From the NCBI GenBank assembly GCA_963753245.1, contig CAVWBK010000002.1, positions 372,001 through 436,000 on the forward strand: a stretch of DNA of 64,000 bases, written 5' to 3'. The notes under the pieces were generated by a model. That model was not told the origin of the DNA and did not search any database. It worked only from the letters and a program-made list of their open reading frames with translations. Position numbers and translations under genes: made by a program. Numbering within the stretch: position 1 is the stretch's first letter; every line of letters starts with the position of its first letter. Source of the stretch: VRUE01 sp963753245 (GTDB taxonomy: Bacteria > Actinomycetota > Thermoleophilia > Solirubrobacterales > 70-9). Shown here one piece after another: positions 16,421 through 25,653 of this stretch.

Positions 16421-17731
16421 ATGTCAGCTGAGGAAGGCGGAAACCACCGACTGGCTGCGATCGCGGCGCTCGCGAGCGTGGCGATCGTCGTCATTCTCTC
16501 GATCGAGATCGTCGTCTCGCAGTTTCCCCGCGGGCTGATCGTCCTTGCTTGCCTTTTGATCGCCTTCGTCGCTGCCTGGTACGGCCTGACCCGGACCGCA
16601 GGCACGAGGATGCTCGGGCTGGGTACAGCGAGCGTGGCGGTGGCGGCGATCGTTGTTCTGCTGATCGCCGACGGCGATCACCTGGTCGAGGCACTCCTGG
16701 TCGTGGGTGCCCTTGGAGTGATGGTCCTGACGACTCGTGCGGCCTTCAGGGTTCACGCCCGACTCGACCCAGCGGTCGATCCTCGTCGCCCGGTTCTGTT
16801 CTACAACCCGAAGTCAGGCGGGGGGAAGGCCGAGATATTCCACCTGGCTGAGGAGGCACGTGCCCGTGGCATCGAGCCGATCAAATTAGAGCTGGGGACC
16901 GATCTCGAGAATCTCGTACGAGGCGCGGTTGCCGACGGCGCCGACGCCCTGGCGATGGCAGGCGGCGACGGTTCACAGGCGGTCGTGGCGAAGGTCGCGG
17001 CCGAGCTGGGTCTGCCGTACGCATGTATTCCAGCTGGGACTCGCAACCACTTCGCCCTCGACCTCGGCGTGGACCGGGACGATGTTGTCGGCGCGCTTGA
17101 TGCCTTCGTCGGCGGCCGCAAGCGCCAAGTCGATCTTGCCGAGGTCAACGGGCAGGTTTTCGTAAACAACGTCTCACTCGGCCTCTACGCCGAGGCTGTT
17201 CAACGGGAGGGATATCGCGAGGCGAAGCTGCGTACGATCCTCGACACCCTTCCCGAAGTCCTCGGATCCGAGGGCGAGGGGCTCGAGCTGGGCTGGAACG
17301 GGCCGGACGGGGGGGAGCACTCTTCAGGGACGGCGATTTTAGTCTCCAACAATCGCTATCGCCTCGGGCACGCGGTCGGTTCGGGCACCCGACCGAGGAT
17401 CGACGCGGGGCTACTCGGAATTACCGTCGCCTCTGCCCCGGGCGGAGAGCGGTCCCTGGCCCGACGCCCCTGGCAGGAGTGGACGACGCTCACCTTCGAG
17501 GTCGACGCGCCAGGCACGATCTCCGCCGGCATCGACGGCGAGGCCGTGACCCTTGAGGCGCCGCTTCTCTTCAAGAGCCTGCCGGCCGCACTGGAGGTGA
17601 GGATCGCCGCCGCACACCCCGGTGCCTCTCCCTCGGCGGCGATGCCCGAGGGCGCCTTGGAAACCATTCGCGCCCTGATCCGAATCGCATTCGGAAAGCG
17701 GCCATTCCCACGGGCGGAGACGCGGCTCTAA
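16421..17731 (+). CDS. Diacylglycerol-kinase-family lipid kinase with membrane domain
   Basis: 436 residues. The first 105 contain about four membrane helices. A DAGK catalytic domain follows: nucleotide loop FYNPKSGGGKAE, GGDGSQ (GGDG motif), and PAGTRNHFALDLG, all intact. The C-terminal beta-domain ends near residue 400. Such enzymes phosphorylate lipids such as diacylglycerol or a related lipid; the substrate cannot be told. The fused membrane domain is less usual and would hold the kinase at its lipid. It is a free-standing gene, divergent from the dead GAP gene. Confidence 0.88.
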   Translation: MSAEEGGNHRLAAIAALASVAIVVILSIEIVVSQFPRGLIVLACLLIAFVAAWYGLTRTAGTRMLGLGTASVAVAAIVVLLIADGDHLVEALLVVGALGVMVLTTRAAFRVHARLDPAVDPRRPVLFYNPKSGGGKAEIFHLAEEARARGIEPIKLELGTDLENLVRGAVADGADALAMAGGDGSQAVVAKVAAELGLPYACIPAGTRNHFALDLGVDRDDVVGALDAFVGGRKRQVDLAEVNGQVFVNNVSLGLYAEAVQREGYREAKLRTILDTLPEVLGSEGEGLELGWNGPDGGEHSSGTAILVSNNRYRLGHAVGSGTRPRIDAGLLGITVASAPGGERSLARRPWQEWTTLTFEVDAPGTISAGIDGEAVTLEAPLLFKSLPAALEVRIAAAHPGASPSAAMPEGALETIRALIRIAFGKRPFPRAETRL

Positions 17732-17747
17732 CAAGCTAGATCCGCCG

Positions 17748-18104
17748 GTGCGCGAAGGCCTTGAGCTGCTTGTTGGCGCGATGGTCGAGCTGCACGCCGA
17801 CTCTCCCCGCCTTCACCGTGTTCTCTTCGAGGAGTGTCCTCGCCCAGCAGCGCTACAGGAGCGACTTGACGTTATCCAGCGGATCGCGGTCGAGGCGGTG
17901 CAGGCGTGGCTCTTCAGTCGCCCTGAGGTCGGTGTTGCGGACACCCGCCTTGCGGCAGAGCTGATCGTGCAGGCTCTGGAGGGGGTCACCCACGGCCTCA
18001 TGATCCACCCTCGGCCTGGCCACGAACCCCCCGACTATGCGGCGGAGACGGTCCTTCTCCTCTTGCGCTACCTCTGCCCATCGGCGGGGCGCAGCGACGA
18101 CTGA
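17748..18104 (+). pseudogene. TetR-type regulator fragment lacking the DNA-binding domain
   Basis: 118 residues from a GTG at 17748, matching only the helical C-terminal ligand/dimer domain of TetR/AcrR regulators (LLVGAMVELHADSPRLHRVL, then AELIVQALEGVTHGLMIHP). The roughly 60-80-residue N-terminal helix-turn-helix is absent, and only 16 bases separate the fragment from the kinase gene, so it cannot be hidden upstream. It is most likely a relic; a free-standing ligand-binding protein is the less likely alternative. Confidence 0.75.
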
Positions 18105-18427
18105 TCGAACGCGCCCAATAGGCAGATCATCACCTTGATCACATAGCTGCGTCGCGGCGGGTTGGTGGAGCCAGAGCGACCCCTGAGCTGGGCGATCGGG
18201 CCGACTCACCTGCGATTGAAGCGCTGCGCCAGGACCGGCCCGACCGGCAGGCACGATAAGGCTGGCTACCGTTGACCCAACCGATCCCCTGGACAGCCCA
18301 AGCTCTCGCACTGGATGCGAGAGCGCTCATCATGAACCAGACCGCGATCGGCTTCTTGGAGAACGGTCGGCGCCCGCTTGGGCCGATGCCGCATCACATA
18401 GCCGCCACTGGGTATCAACATAAAACT
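18105..18427. other. Intergenic region upstream of the large RTX gene
   Basis: I see no gene or structured RNA here. A long open frame reaches back to 18272, but its first 50 codons encode no recognisable sequence and are probably leader DNA. Confidence 0.4.
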
Positions 18428-20710
18428 GTGCTTCGTTCCCTCTCGATTCTTGCCGCTGCCCTGCTAAGCGCCTTCGCGCTCGCTCCACTGAGTGCCCAGG
18501 CCGCGCCCAGCCCATCCGGCCCAACCTGCGCCGAAGGCCCGCAGCGAGTTGGACACATCATCGTCGGTACGCCCTGCGCCGACCGCATCGTCGTCCCGCT
18601 CTCGGTCACGCATGTTGACGCCGGCGCCGGCGATGACGTCATCATCGGCGACTCGAGCGCCTCCTCCTCCGCTGGCCCCGTCCTCGCCGACGCTTGTGCG
18701 CCCCATTGCGGGGTCGGCAGCCAGACCTTCGAAGGGGGCCCTGGCGACGACATCATCTACGGCGACCGCGGCAACGACATCCTCCGCGGCAACGCCGGTG
18801 ACGACCGCCTCTACGGCGGCATCGGCGACGACCGCCTCGAAGGTGGCCCCGGCAACGACTGGCTCTCGGGGGGCTTCGGCGCTGACACGATCGATGGCGG
18901 CGAAGGCAACGACTACGTCCGCGGCGACGGCACCCAGGATCACATCTTCGACACCGGCGGCGGTTACGACACGCTGAGCTTTGCGACTGGGGTGACGCCC
19001 GGCTTCGGCGCGGGCATCGAAACGGGCGCCAGCGGCTTTCCCACGGGCAGCGAAGGCGAACGCGGGGTCTACCTCAATCTCGGCGTCGGTGGCGAAAACG
19101 CCAATGACGGCATTGCCGCCTCCGGCGGCGGAGTCGACGAAGTCGAGCCCGGCGTCTTCGAGCGGATCATCGGCACGCCGTTCTCCGACTACATCGTCGG
19201 CACCGGCGCCGGCGAAGAAATAATCGGCGGCGGCGGCGCCGACGTGATCAGGGGCGGGGGCGGAGCCGACGTCCTGCGCGGCGGCGCCGACGGCGACTAC
19301 CTAGAAGACGGTCCCGGCGCGACTATGTTCGGCGAAGCCGGCTCCGACAACTGCGCCGGTGGCGGCAGCGTCTCCGGTTGCGAGAGCTCGGCGGCCGAAG
19401 TGCAGACCCGCGACACCGACAGGGTCAGCGTCGGTGAGACCAGCGCCGGTTCAGGCTCGACCGACCTCTATCTGGTCGGAAGCAGCGGCGCTGACGCCGT
19501 CACCGCCACCTACGAAGGGACCGCCGTCGCCTTCAGCCTCGCCTCCGGGAGCTTTGACCAGTCGGCGAGTGACGCCGGAGGATGCAGCGTCACGACGGCG
19601 ACCAGCGCGAGCTGTCCGCTGGAAACCTCGGTGGCGCCGAACGTCCCGGTGCTCGACTCGATCCTCCTCGCCGGCATGGCCGGCGATGACACGATCACCG
19701 CCAGCGGCTTCCCCGACGGCTCCTCTGTCGTCACGGTCGGCGGCACCGGCGCCGACACGCTCACCGGCGGCGGCAACGAAGATGTCCTCGTCGACGGACC
19801 GCCGATAGAAACCAGCGCCGACCGTCTCTACGGTGGCGCCGGCGACGACGCCCTGATCCACAACGGCGGTGCCGACTATCTCGACGGCGGCGAAGGCTCG
19901 GATCTCTTCCTCTCGGTCTCGCTCTGCGATGGCGAGACGATCTACGGCGGCCCGGAACGGCCGGGCGACCGCGACAACGCCTCCTGGGCACGGCTCGCGG
20001 GCAGCGTCGACGCCCGGCTCGACGAGGGCCTGGCCGGCGAAGTCGGTCCCGGGGGCCAGCCGGTCTGCGCGAGCGGCATGCTCGACCGACTGGAAGGGAT
20101 CGAGGACCTCGAGGGCTCCAACGGCAGCGACTATCTGGTCGGCGACGCTGGTGCCAACCAGCTGCTGGGCCACAAAGGCGAAGACACCTACTACGCCGAA
20201 GGCGGCGAAGACCTGATCCTTGCCAACTCAGGCAGCCCTGACGCGGTGATCGACTGCGGCCCAGGGACCGACTCGGCGGTGATCGACGTGGCACGCGTCG
20301 GCGACCCGTCGCCGATCGAATGCGAGAGCGTGCGCGAAGGCGCGCCGGAAGAATTCCGCACCGAAATCGAAGAACCCGCGATGCCGGCTAGTGCTGTGGC
20401 GCCGCCGGTGTCGGCCCTACGGACCACCGCGGCCAGCCCGAGGCCGCCGCGAACGCGGATCCTCCGGCGCCCGGGGGAGCTGGTGCGAGTACGGAAGTTG
20501 CCTAAGCGGCTCGTCTTCGGCTTCAACGCGAGCGAGCACGGCGCGACCTTCCGCTGCAAGCTCGACCGCGGACGGTTTAAGCCGTGCCACTCGCCGCGCG
20601 CCTATGAGGTGGGCGCTGGCCTGCACGTCTTCAAGGTCTTCGCGATCGACCAGGCCGGGAACACCGACCCAACACCAGCCCTGTTCCGCTTCCGGATCAG
20701 GCGCCCCTGA
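18428..20710 (+). CDS. Large secreted RTX-repeat protein
   Basis: About 760 residues. The start is unsure: in-frame starts exist at 18272, 18332, 18386 and a GTG at 18428. The last gives a clean signal peptide (SLSILAAALLSAFALAPLSA, then QA-AP) and is used here, though its ribosome site is weak. Two blocks of calcium-binding GGxGxDxhx repeats (roughly residues 55-320 and 420-640) flank a beta-rich insert. The last 80 residues form a domain (FGFNASEHGATFRCKLDRG, two Cys, then GNTDPTPALFRFRI) that I recognise as a common C-terminal Ig-like module of exported proteins in this clade. It is a surface or matrix protein. Confidence 0.85.
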   Translation: MLRSLSILAAALLSAFALAPLSAQAAPSPSGPTCAEGPQRVGHIIVGTPCADRIVVPLSVTHVDAGAGDDVIIGDSSASSSAGPVLADACAPHCGVGSQTFEGGPGDDIIYGDRGNDILRGNAGDDRLYGGIGDDRLEGGPGNDWLSGGFGADTIDGGEGNDYVRGDGTQDHIFDTGGGYDTLSFATGVTPGFGAGIETGASGFPTGSEGERGVYLNLGVGGENANDGIAASGGGVDEVEPGVFERIIGTPFSDYIVGTGAGEEIIGGGGADVIRGGGGADVLRGGADGDYLEDGPGATMFGEAGSDNCAGGGSVSGCESSAAEVQTRDTDRVSVGETSAGSGSTDLYLVGSSGADAVTATYEGTAVAFSLASGSFDQSASDAGGCSVTTATSASCPLETSVAPNVPVLDSILLAGMAGDDTITASGFPDGSSVVTVGGTGADTLTGGGNEDVLVDGPPIETSADRLYGGAGDDALIHNGGADYLDGGEGSDLFLSVSLCDGETIYGGPERPGDRDNASWARLAGSVDARLDEGLAGEVGPGGQPVCASGMLDRLEGIEDLEGSNGSDYLVGDAGANQLLGHKGEDTYYAEGGEDLILANSGSPDAVIDCGPGTDSAVIDVARVGDPSPIECESVREGAPEEFRTEIEEPAMPASAVAPPVSALRTTAASPRPPRTRILRRPGELVRVRKLPKRLVFGFNASEHGATFRCKLDRGRFKPCHSPRAYEVGAGLHVFKVFAIDQAGNTDPTPALFRFRIRRP

Positions 20711-20768
20711 ACGCCATCAGAGCAGCTATGGAGAATTCGGCGCTTGACCAGGAGGTCCTAATGGAGAC

Positions 20769-20957
20769 CTGCGTGTCATCTATCGCCACGACGGCGACCG
20801 CTGGTGGGCCGAGTCACCGGAGGTCGACGGCTGGTCCGCTGCCGGCGACAGCTACGCCGAGGTCCGGAAGCTCGCAGAAGTAGGCATTTCGTTTGCCCTC
20901 GATCGCGAGGCCAAGCTGGAGCGCCACGTGCTGGCTGGCGAGTCGTTGCCTGCCTAG
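20769..20957 (+). CDS. HicB-like small protein without a normal start codon
   Basis: A 62-codon frame reading LRVIYRHDGDRWWAESPEV and LDREAKLERHV resembles the HicB/DUF1902-type antitoxin fold (partial RNase H-like). It has no ATG, GTG or TTG at its 5' end; CTG at 20769 stands where the family's initial Met would be. A strong GGAGGT site (20751-20756) and an ATG at 20761 lie just upstream in another frame, and that frame stops after 40 codons. Either CTG is used or a small indel has disconnected the start. No HicA toxin is adjacent. Confidence 0.5.
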   Translation: MRVIYRHDGDRWWAESPEVDGWSAAGDSYAEVRKLAEVGISFALDREAKLERHVLAGESLPA

Positions 20958-21178
20958 GCCTCGTCGCTAAGCGGGCACTTGAGGCGGCGCATTGATCAAG
21001 TCCGCTTCGATAGCGAGGGCTCGGTTGGCTCGACCTGTCACGCCTCAAGCTTGGGGGGTAAATGATCGCTTGGGACAGATTGGCACTGGCTTCGATCAGG
21101 CTCGAGGCGGAGTCGACCTCGCTTGGTAGCGGTTCCAACCCCACGCTTCGAAGGTATTCGAGGAGGTAGCGCCTCTGA

Positions 21179-22610
21179 TCAGTCCAGATCCGTCTTGACC
21201 TCAATTTGTCCCGACTTGGCGGCGTCGGCGAGCGCTCCGTAGTCGAGCTCATTCTGATCCGCGTAGCGCTCTGAGAAATCGGCGATCGCCTGATCGAAGC
21301 TCTCGCCCTTGCCCAGATAGGCGGCGATCGCGATCCGATCACCTGACCTGGCGTGGGCCCTGGCGAGGGCCCAACCGCAGATCCGCCCATAGACGGCAAG
21401 TCCCTTGGCAGGGAGGGTCTCGATTTCGACCGATCGCTTGCCGTCCCAGAGCTGGCGTACGTAGAAGTCGCGATCCTTGTCGTCCATCCCAAAGGCCGGA
21501 AGCCAGCCGAGGAGGATGTCGCTGGCGGCCTGCATCAGCCACTGGCCCTCGACCACCCGCTCGCCGTGGTTGGCGAACTCGCTCGCCCCGACGTAGGGCT
21601 CGAGCACCGAGGCCTGGGCTTCCTTGGCCTGCAGGAAGAGCGGGTCCTGCCCGTCGCGGCCCATCATCAGGATCACCCAGGCGCGGGTCCCGACGCTGCC
21701 GACCCCGACCACCTTGCGGGCCAGGTCGACGAACCGGTAGCTGTCGAAGAGGTGGCGCCGGTCGCCCTTGAGGCTCTCGCGGTAGCGGCCGAGCATCTCG
21801 CGGATCCGCTCTTCGAGTTCATGGCGCTGATCGTCGGCGACCAGCTCGCGGGCGGGGACGAGCAGGGGCGGATCGCTGATGATCCGCGGTTCGCCGTCAA
21901 CCTCATGGACGAGGCGATCGAAGGCCTTGAGGCTGTTCTTCTTATGCGCCTTCGCGACGTTCTTTTCGACCGCCTTCATCTGCTTACGATCGGCGACCGC
22001 GGCCAGATCGGCAAGCAGGGCGTCGACGTCCAAGCGCGCGTACCAGACATCGAGGTTCCCCATCGCCGCGAATTTCCGCATTGTCTGGCGGTATTCGCGG
22101 ACCGTGGAGAGAACGGCGGCGCGAGTCTCCTTGGGGCTGAATTCGCGATCACGCCCGGCGATCTCAAAGCTCGCTGCGAGGCGCTTCAGATCCCACTCCC
22201 AGGGGCCGGGAAGGGTCTCATCGAAGTCGTTGACGTCCACGACCAGGCGGCGATCGGGGGCGGCGAAGACACCGAAATTCGAGAGATGGGCATCGCCGCA
22301 CGTCTGAACCCGGCAGCCCGGAGTCCGGGGTCTTCGCGAGGTCCATCGCCATGATCGCGGCGGCGCCACGGTAGAAGGTGAAAGCGGAGGCGAGCATCCG
22401 TCCGTAGCGGATCGGCACGAGCTCGGGGACGCGGCTCTTGGCCTGGTCCACGAGCAGCTTGACCGGATCTTTGCGGTCCTTCGTCGGTTTCCACCCGCCA
22501 TGACTGGAGCGCGGGGCCTTCTCGCGGGCCGTCTTGCCGGCGGCAACTGACCCGGTTGAAGAGGCAGCGTCTGCGGGATCGGTTTCGGTTTGGGGGGATG
22601 TTGCGTGCAT
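21179..22610 (-). pseudogene. DUF2252 family protein, broken by one extra base
   Basis: DUF2252 proteins have a kinase-like fold and unknown substrates. From the ATG at 22610 the first frame reads GGWKPTKDRKDPVKLLVDQ, then LVPIRYGRMLASAFTFYRGA and MAMDLAKTPDSGL. The family core then continues in the next frame as VQTCGDAHLSNFG and VVDVNDFDETLPGPWEWDLK, through to KTDLD at 21179. Deleting one C or G in the CCCGG run around 22311-22314 joins the two into a normal-length protein of about 476 residues. It could be a fresh pseudogene or a sequencing error. Nothing else is damaged. Confidence 0.88.
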
Positions 22611-22647
22611 AGACCTGTGCGACCTTTCGGTTAATTCGTCGAGATCA

Positions 22648-22679
22648 CCGGCTGCGGTCCGTGCGTGGACCGCAGCCGG
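22648..22679. terminator. Strong hairpin between DUF1269 and DUF2252 genes
   Basis: Perfect 13-bp inverted repeat (CCGGCTGCGGTCC / GGACCGCAGCCGG) with a 6-base loop, 11 bases after the DUF1269 stop on the minus strand. It has no T run. Confidence 0.55.
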
Positions 22680-22690
22680 GCTTGGATGAT

Positions 22691-23211
22691 CTAGGCGGCG
22701 AGCCTCGCCGCCGCTTCCTTCTCAGCTGCTTCGAGTTCCTGATTGAACTCCTTGCCGTCGGCGTCGATTTCCTTCTCGATCGACTTTTCGGCGTGGGTGA
22801 GGGCCTTGTCGAGCTGTTCTTCGACCCGCGACTCGCCAATCACGACCAGCGCTGCCTCTCCACTCTCGAGTGTCTCCCCAAGCTCCTTCGCGTCGCTGCG
22901 CGAGATGCCCTTGCGTAAATGTCCACCGACGCCACCTACGGCGCCACCGACTACAGCCGCACCGAGCACCGAGGGCGGGAAGAGGACCCCGACCAGCGCT
23001 CCGACTGCGATGCCTCCCCAGGCACCGTGCTGGGTTGCCTTCTCGTGCTTGTGGACGTGGACCTTTCCCTCGTCGTCCTTGTCGATCACAGCCGCGTCAT
23101 AGGTGCCGACGAGCTTGTCTGCGTGAAGCTCAAGCAGGATGTCGTAGTCCGCCCAGGCGTCGTCGGTGCTGCCGTAGGTCGAGGCGTAGACGATACTGGT
23201 CTGTCGCTCAT
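22691..23211 (-). CDS. DUF1269 family protein, frame disturbed near the start
   Basis: The intact part from a GTG at 23089 (132 residues) has the DUF1269 glycine-rich membrane hairpin (GALVGVLFPPSVLGAAVVGG), LRKGISRSDAKELGETLE and a charged tail. The same frame continues upstream without a stop and is family-like (IVYASTYGSTDDAWADYDIL, then LELHADKLVGTYDAA), but lacks a start. An ATG at 23211 opens MSD in a different frame; removing 2 bases near 23200 would give a typical MSD-start protein of about 172 residues. So the gene either uses an internal start and loses its N-terminal domain, or carries a 2-base lesion. Confidence 0.75.
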
Positions 23212-23572
23212 TTCTAGTCTCTTTCTTTCATGCCGATTATCCGCATGCGGGCGCCGCAACTGGCACGGATCATCCTCACATGGAGAACCTTCCGATAAAG
23301 CTCCTCCGATGAATCAGTCTGCGCATCCGTACAGACCCACGGGTTCGGTTGGGCCTTGCCGCAGGCACGAGCCGGAACGCGGGACGGCTCTCTGACTCCG
23401 GGTATTCTGACCGGTGACGACGGCGCGTCTAACGAAGCCCACTGCTGCCTTCCCGCACATATCGAGGCGATCGCCTCGCCGCGACATCGTCGAGGGACAG
23501 GCGGAGGGAAAGGCGAAGTCACCCCTTTGAGGTGATGCGCTCCTTCAGACCGGGACATAACTTCGACTGGAG
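23212..23572. other. Divergent intergenic region
   Basis: About 360 bases between the DUF1269 gene and the SHOCT membrane protein. I find no gene, tRNA or recognisable RNA motif; promoters for both sides must be here. Confidence 0.4.
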
Positions 23573-24904
23573 ATGACGCCTGAGAAAGCCAGCCGGCCGG
23601 CCAAGGCCGACCACCCTAAGCTGATCGCCACGCTGCTTTTCTTCGGCACGCTGGTGGCCTTCATCGCGATCTTCTCGATCTGGGCCAACCGCCAGGCACT
23701 CAACACCGACAACTGGGTCCACACCAGCGATCAGCTGTTGCAAAATGAAAAGGTCCAGAGTCAGCTGTCGGGCTACCTGGCCGACCAGCTATTTGCCAAC
23801 GTCGACGTCCAGGCCGAACTGGAAAAGACCCTGCCTCCCCTGCTGCAGCCGCTCGCCGGTCCTGCCGCCGGTGGGCTGCGCCAGCTCGCACCGCAGGTGG
23901 CTGAACGGGCGCTGCAGAACCCCAAGTTCCAAGAACTCTGGAGCGAAGCCAACCGCGAAGCGCACGTCGCGCTGCTGAAGATCCTCGACAACGAAGGCTC
24001 GGCCGTCTCCACGGGCGGCGGGGAAGTGAAGCTCGACCTCAGCACGCTCGTCTCCCAGATCGGCGGACAGCTGGGCGCTGGTAGCGCCTTGGCCTCGAAA
24101 ATTCCAGCGGGCGCCGGAGAAATCACGATTCTCAAATCTAATGAACTCTCCACGGCGCAAAGCATCGCGCAGCTGATCAGGAGTCTGCCGATCGTGCTGA
24201 CGCTCCTCACGCTCCTGCTCTACGGCCTGGCGATCTACCTAGCAGGGCCACGGCGTCGTCGGGCCCTGCGCTCGGTCGGCTTCGGTTTTGTCATCGCGGG
24301 AATACTCGCCCTGGTCGCGCGCAGCTTCGCCGGCAGCACGGTGGTCGACGCGCTCGCCGCCAATGACTCGGTCAAGCCGGCCGCCGAAGCGGTTTGGGAA
24401 ATAGGCACCTCGCTGCTGGTCACGGTCGCCTCCTCGGCGATCGCATTCGGAGTCCTGGTCGTGATCGGCGCCTGGCTCGCCGGCCCAACCGCGATCGCGA
24501 CGACGCTGCGCCGTGAGGCCTCGCCGTATATGCGGGAGCAACAGGCGGCGACCTACGCTGTCGCTGCGGTCGTCTTCCTCGTCCTGATCGCCTGGGCCCC
24601 GATCGCCGCCTTCCACAAACCGCTTGGCATTCTGCTCTTCGCGATCCTTTTCGGGCTCGGCACCGAGCTCCTGCGCCGTCAAACGTTGCGCGAGTTTCCA
24701 GGCACCGCGAAGGGGGACGCTTGGGGCCGGATGCGCGAATGGCGTGTGTCTCGGTCCAGCGCGGCCTCGGTCCCGGCGGCGAGCTCGGATGTCGACGAGC
24801 TCGAGCGCCTCAGCGCTCTGCGGCGCAGCGGCGACCTGACCGAGGCCGAGTTCGCCGCCGCCAAGGCCCAGATCTTCACGCTGCAAACCAAAGGCGACGT
24901 CTGA
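23573..24904 (+). CDS. Multi-span membrane protein with C-terminal SHOCT motif
   Basis: 443 residues. One membrane helix (about 17-38) precedes a large extracytoplasmic, helical domain of about 165 residues (TDNWVHTSDQLLQNEKVQSQ begins it). Four or five more helices follow (about 205-370), and the last 30 residues are a SHOCT motif (ELERLSALRRSGDLTEAEF, then AAKAQIF). I know no function. The last base of its TGA is the first of the next gene's ATG (TGATG), so translation is coupled. Confidence 0.8.
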   Translation: MTPEKASRPAKADHPKLIATLLFFGTLVAFIAIFSIWANRQALNTDNWVHTSDQLLQNEKVQSQLSGYLADQLFANVDVQAELEKTLPPLLQPLAGPAAGGLRQLAPQVAERALQNPKFQELWSEANREAHVALLKILDNEGSAVSTGGGEVKLDLSTLVSQIGGQLGAGSALASKIPAGAGEITILKSNELSTAQSIAQLIRSLPIVLTLLTLLLYGLAIYLAGPRRRRALRSVGFGFVIAGILALVARSFAGSTVVDALAANDSVKPAAEAVWEIGTSLLVTVASSAIAFGVLVVIGAWLAGPTAIATTLRREASPYMREQQAATYAVAAVVFLVLIAWAPIAAFHKPLGILLFAILFGLGTELLRRQTLREFPGTAKGDAWGRMREWRVSRSSAASVPAASSDVDELERLSALRRSGDLTEAEFAAAKAQIFTLQTKGDV

Positions 24905-25074
24905 TGCTTTTCTTGATGGGGGCGATCTACTTCGTCCTGTTGGTCACCTTGGGGACGCTGACCTTCCGCAAACGTCACTTCATTCTCTTCTGGGTCGGGG
25001 TCATTCTCCCGGTCCTCAAGGTGGTCGGTGCGCTAATGAAGCCTGCGCCCGACTATGAAGGCGGAGCCGCATAG
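24904..25074 (+). CDS. Small two-helix membrane protein
   Basis: 56 residues: MLFLMGAIYFVLLVTLG forms one helix, a basic turn FRKRH follows, then a second helix (FILFWVGVILPVLKVVGAL). Start overlaps the previous stop as TGATG, which strongly supports a real, coupled gene. Likely a partner of the SHOCT membrane protein; function unknown. Confidence 0.75.
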   Translation: MLFLMGAIYFVLLVTLGTLTFRKRHFILFWVGVILPVLKVVGALMKPAPDYEGGAA

Positions 25075-25218
25075 CGGCTCACAATCACCCGGTTCAGATG
25101 ATGCCCTCCTCCTGCGCAGCGGCGAGTCTGTTCGAATGAGCTACGGCGATCAGACGCCGAGCATGAACCCTTGTCTTGGTCGTCGCGAACGGCGGCCAAT
25201 TCCGAAAGGAGCTTGCAC

Positions 25219-25602
25219 ATGAGAGGTATGGGCCGCGCTGCATTTGTAGCCATCCTGCTGTTGATCGCCGGCACGCTGAACATCATCTATGGCATTGCTG
25301 CGATCAGCAACGCACACTTCTACGCAGGTAACACCACCTATGTGTTTTCGAGCCTCCACACTTGGGGTTGGATCACGGTGCTCCTCGGGATCTTCGAGGC
25401 GATCGCCGGTGTCTCGCTCCTGGGTGGCAACGCGTTTGGCCGTGTGGTCGGAATCTTCGCGGCCTCACTGGGCGCGATCGGAGCCCTGCTCTCGGTCGGC
25501 GGCGCCTACCCGTTCTGGTCACTGGGCATCTTCGCGATCTGCGTGATCTGCATCCACGGACTCGTCGTCTACGGCGAGGAGGACGAGGCCCCCCAACCCT
25601 GA
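25219..25602 (+). CDS. DUF7144 family membrane protein
   Basis: 127 residues, four membrane helices, paralogue of the protein at 10613. The shared core reads LLLIAGTLNIIYGIAAISN and SLHTWGWITVLLGIFEAIAG. A good AAAGGAG site precedes the ATG at 25219. A strong hairpin follows 9 bases after the stop. Confidence 0.87.
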   Translation: MRGMGRAAFVAILLLIAGTLNIIYGIAAISNAHFYAGNTTYVFSSLHTWGWITVLLGIFEAIAGVSLLGGNAFGRVVGIFAASLGAIGALLSVGGAYPFWSLGIFAICVICIHGLVVYGEEDEAPQP

Positions 25603-25611
25603 TCGGCATTC

Positions 25612-25639
25612 GGGAGCCTGGCGACCTCGCCAGGCTCCC
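25612..25639 (+). terminator. Terminator hairpin after the DUF7144 gene
   Basis: Perfect 12-bp stem (GGGAGCCTGGCG / CGCCAGGCTCCC) with loop ACCT, followed by CCCCGCTTCGTTCTT. It sits between this gene and the GAP gene. Confidence 0.7.
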
Positions 25640-25653
25640 CCCGCTTCGTTCTT

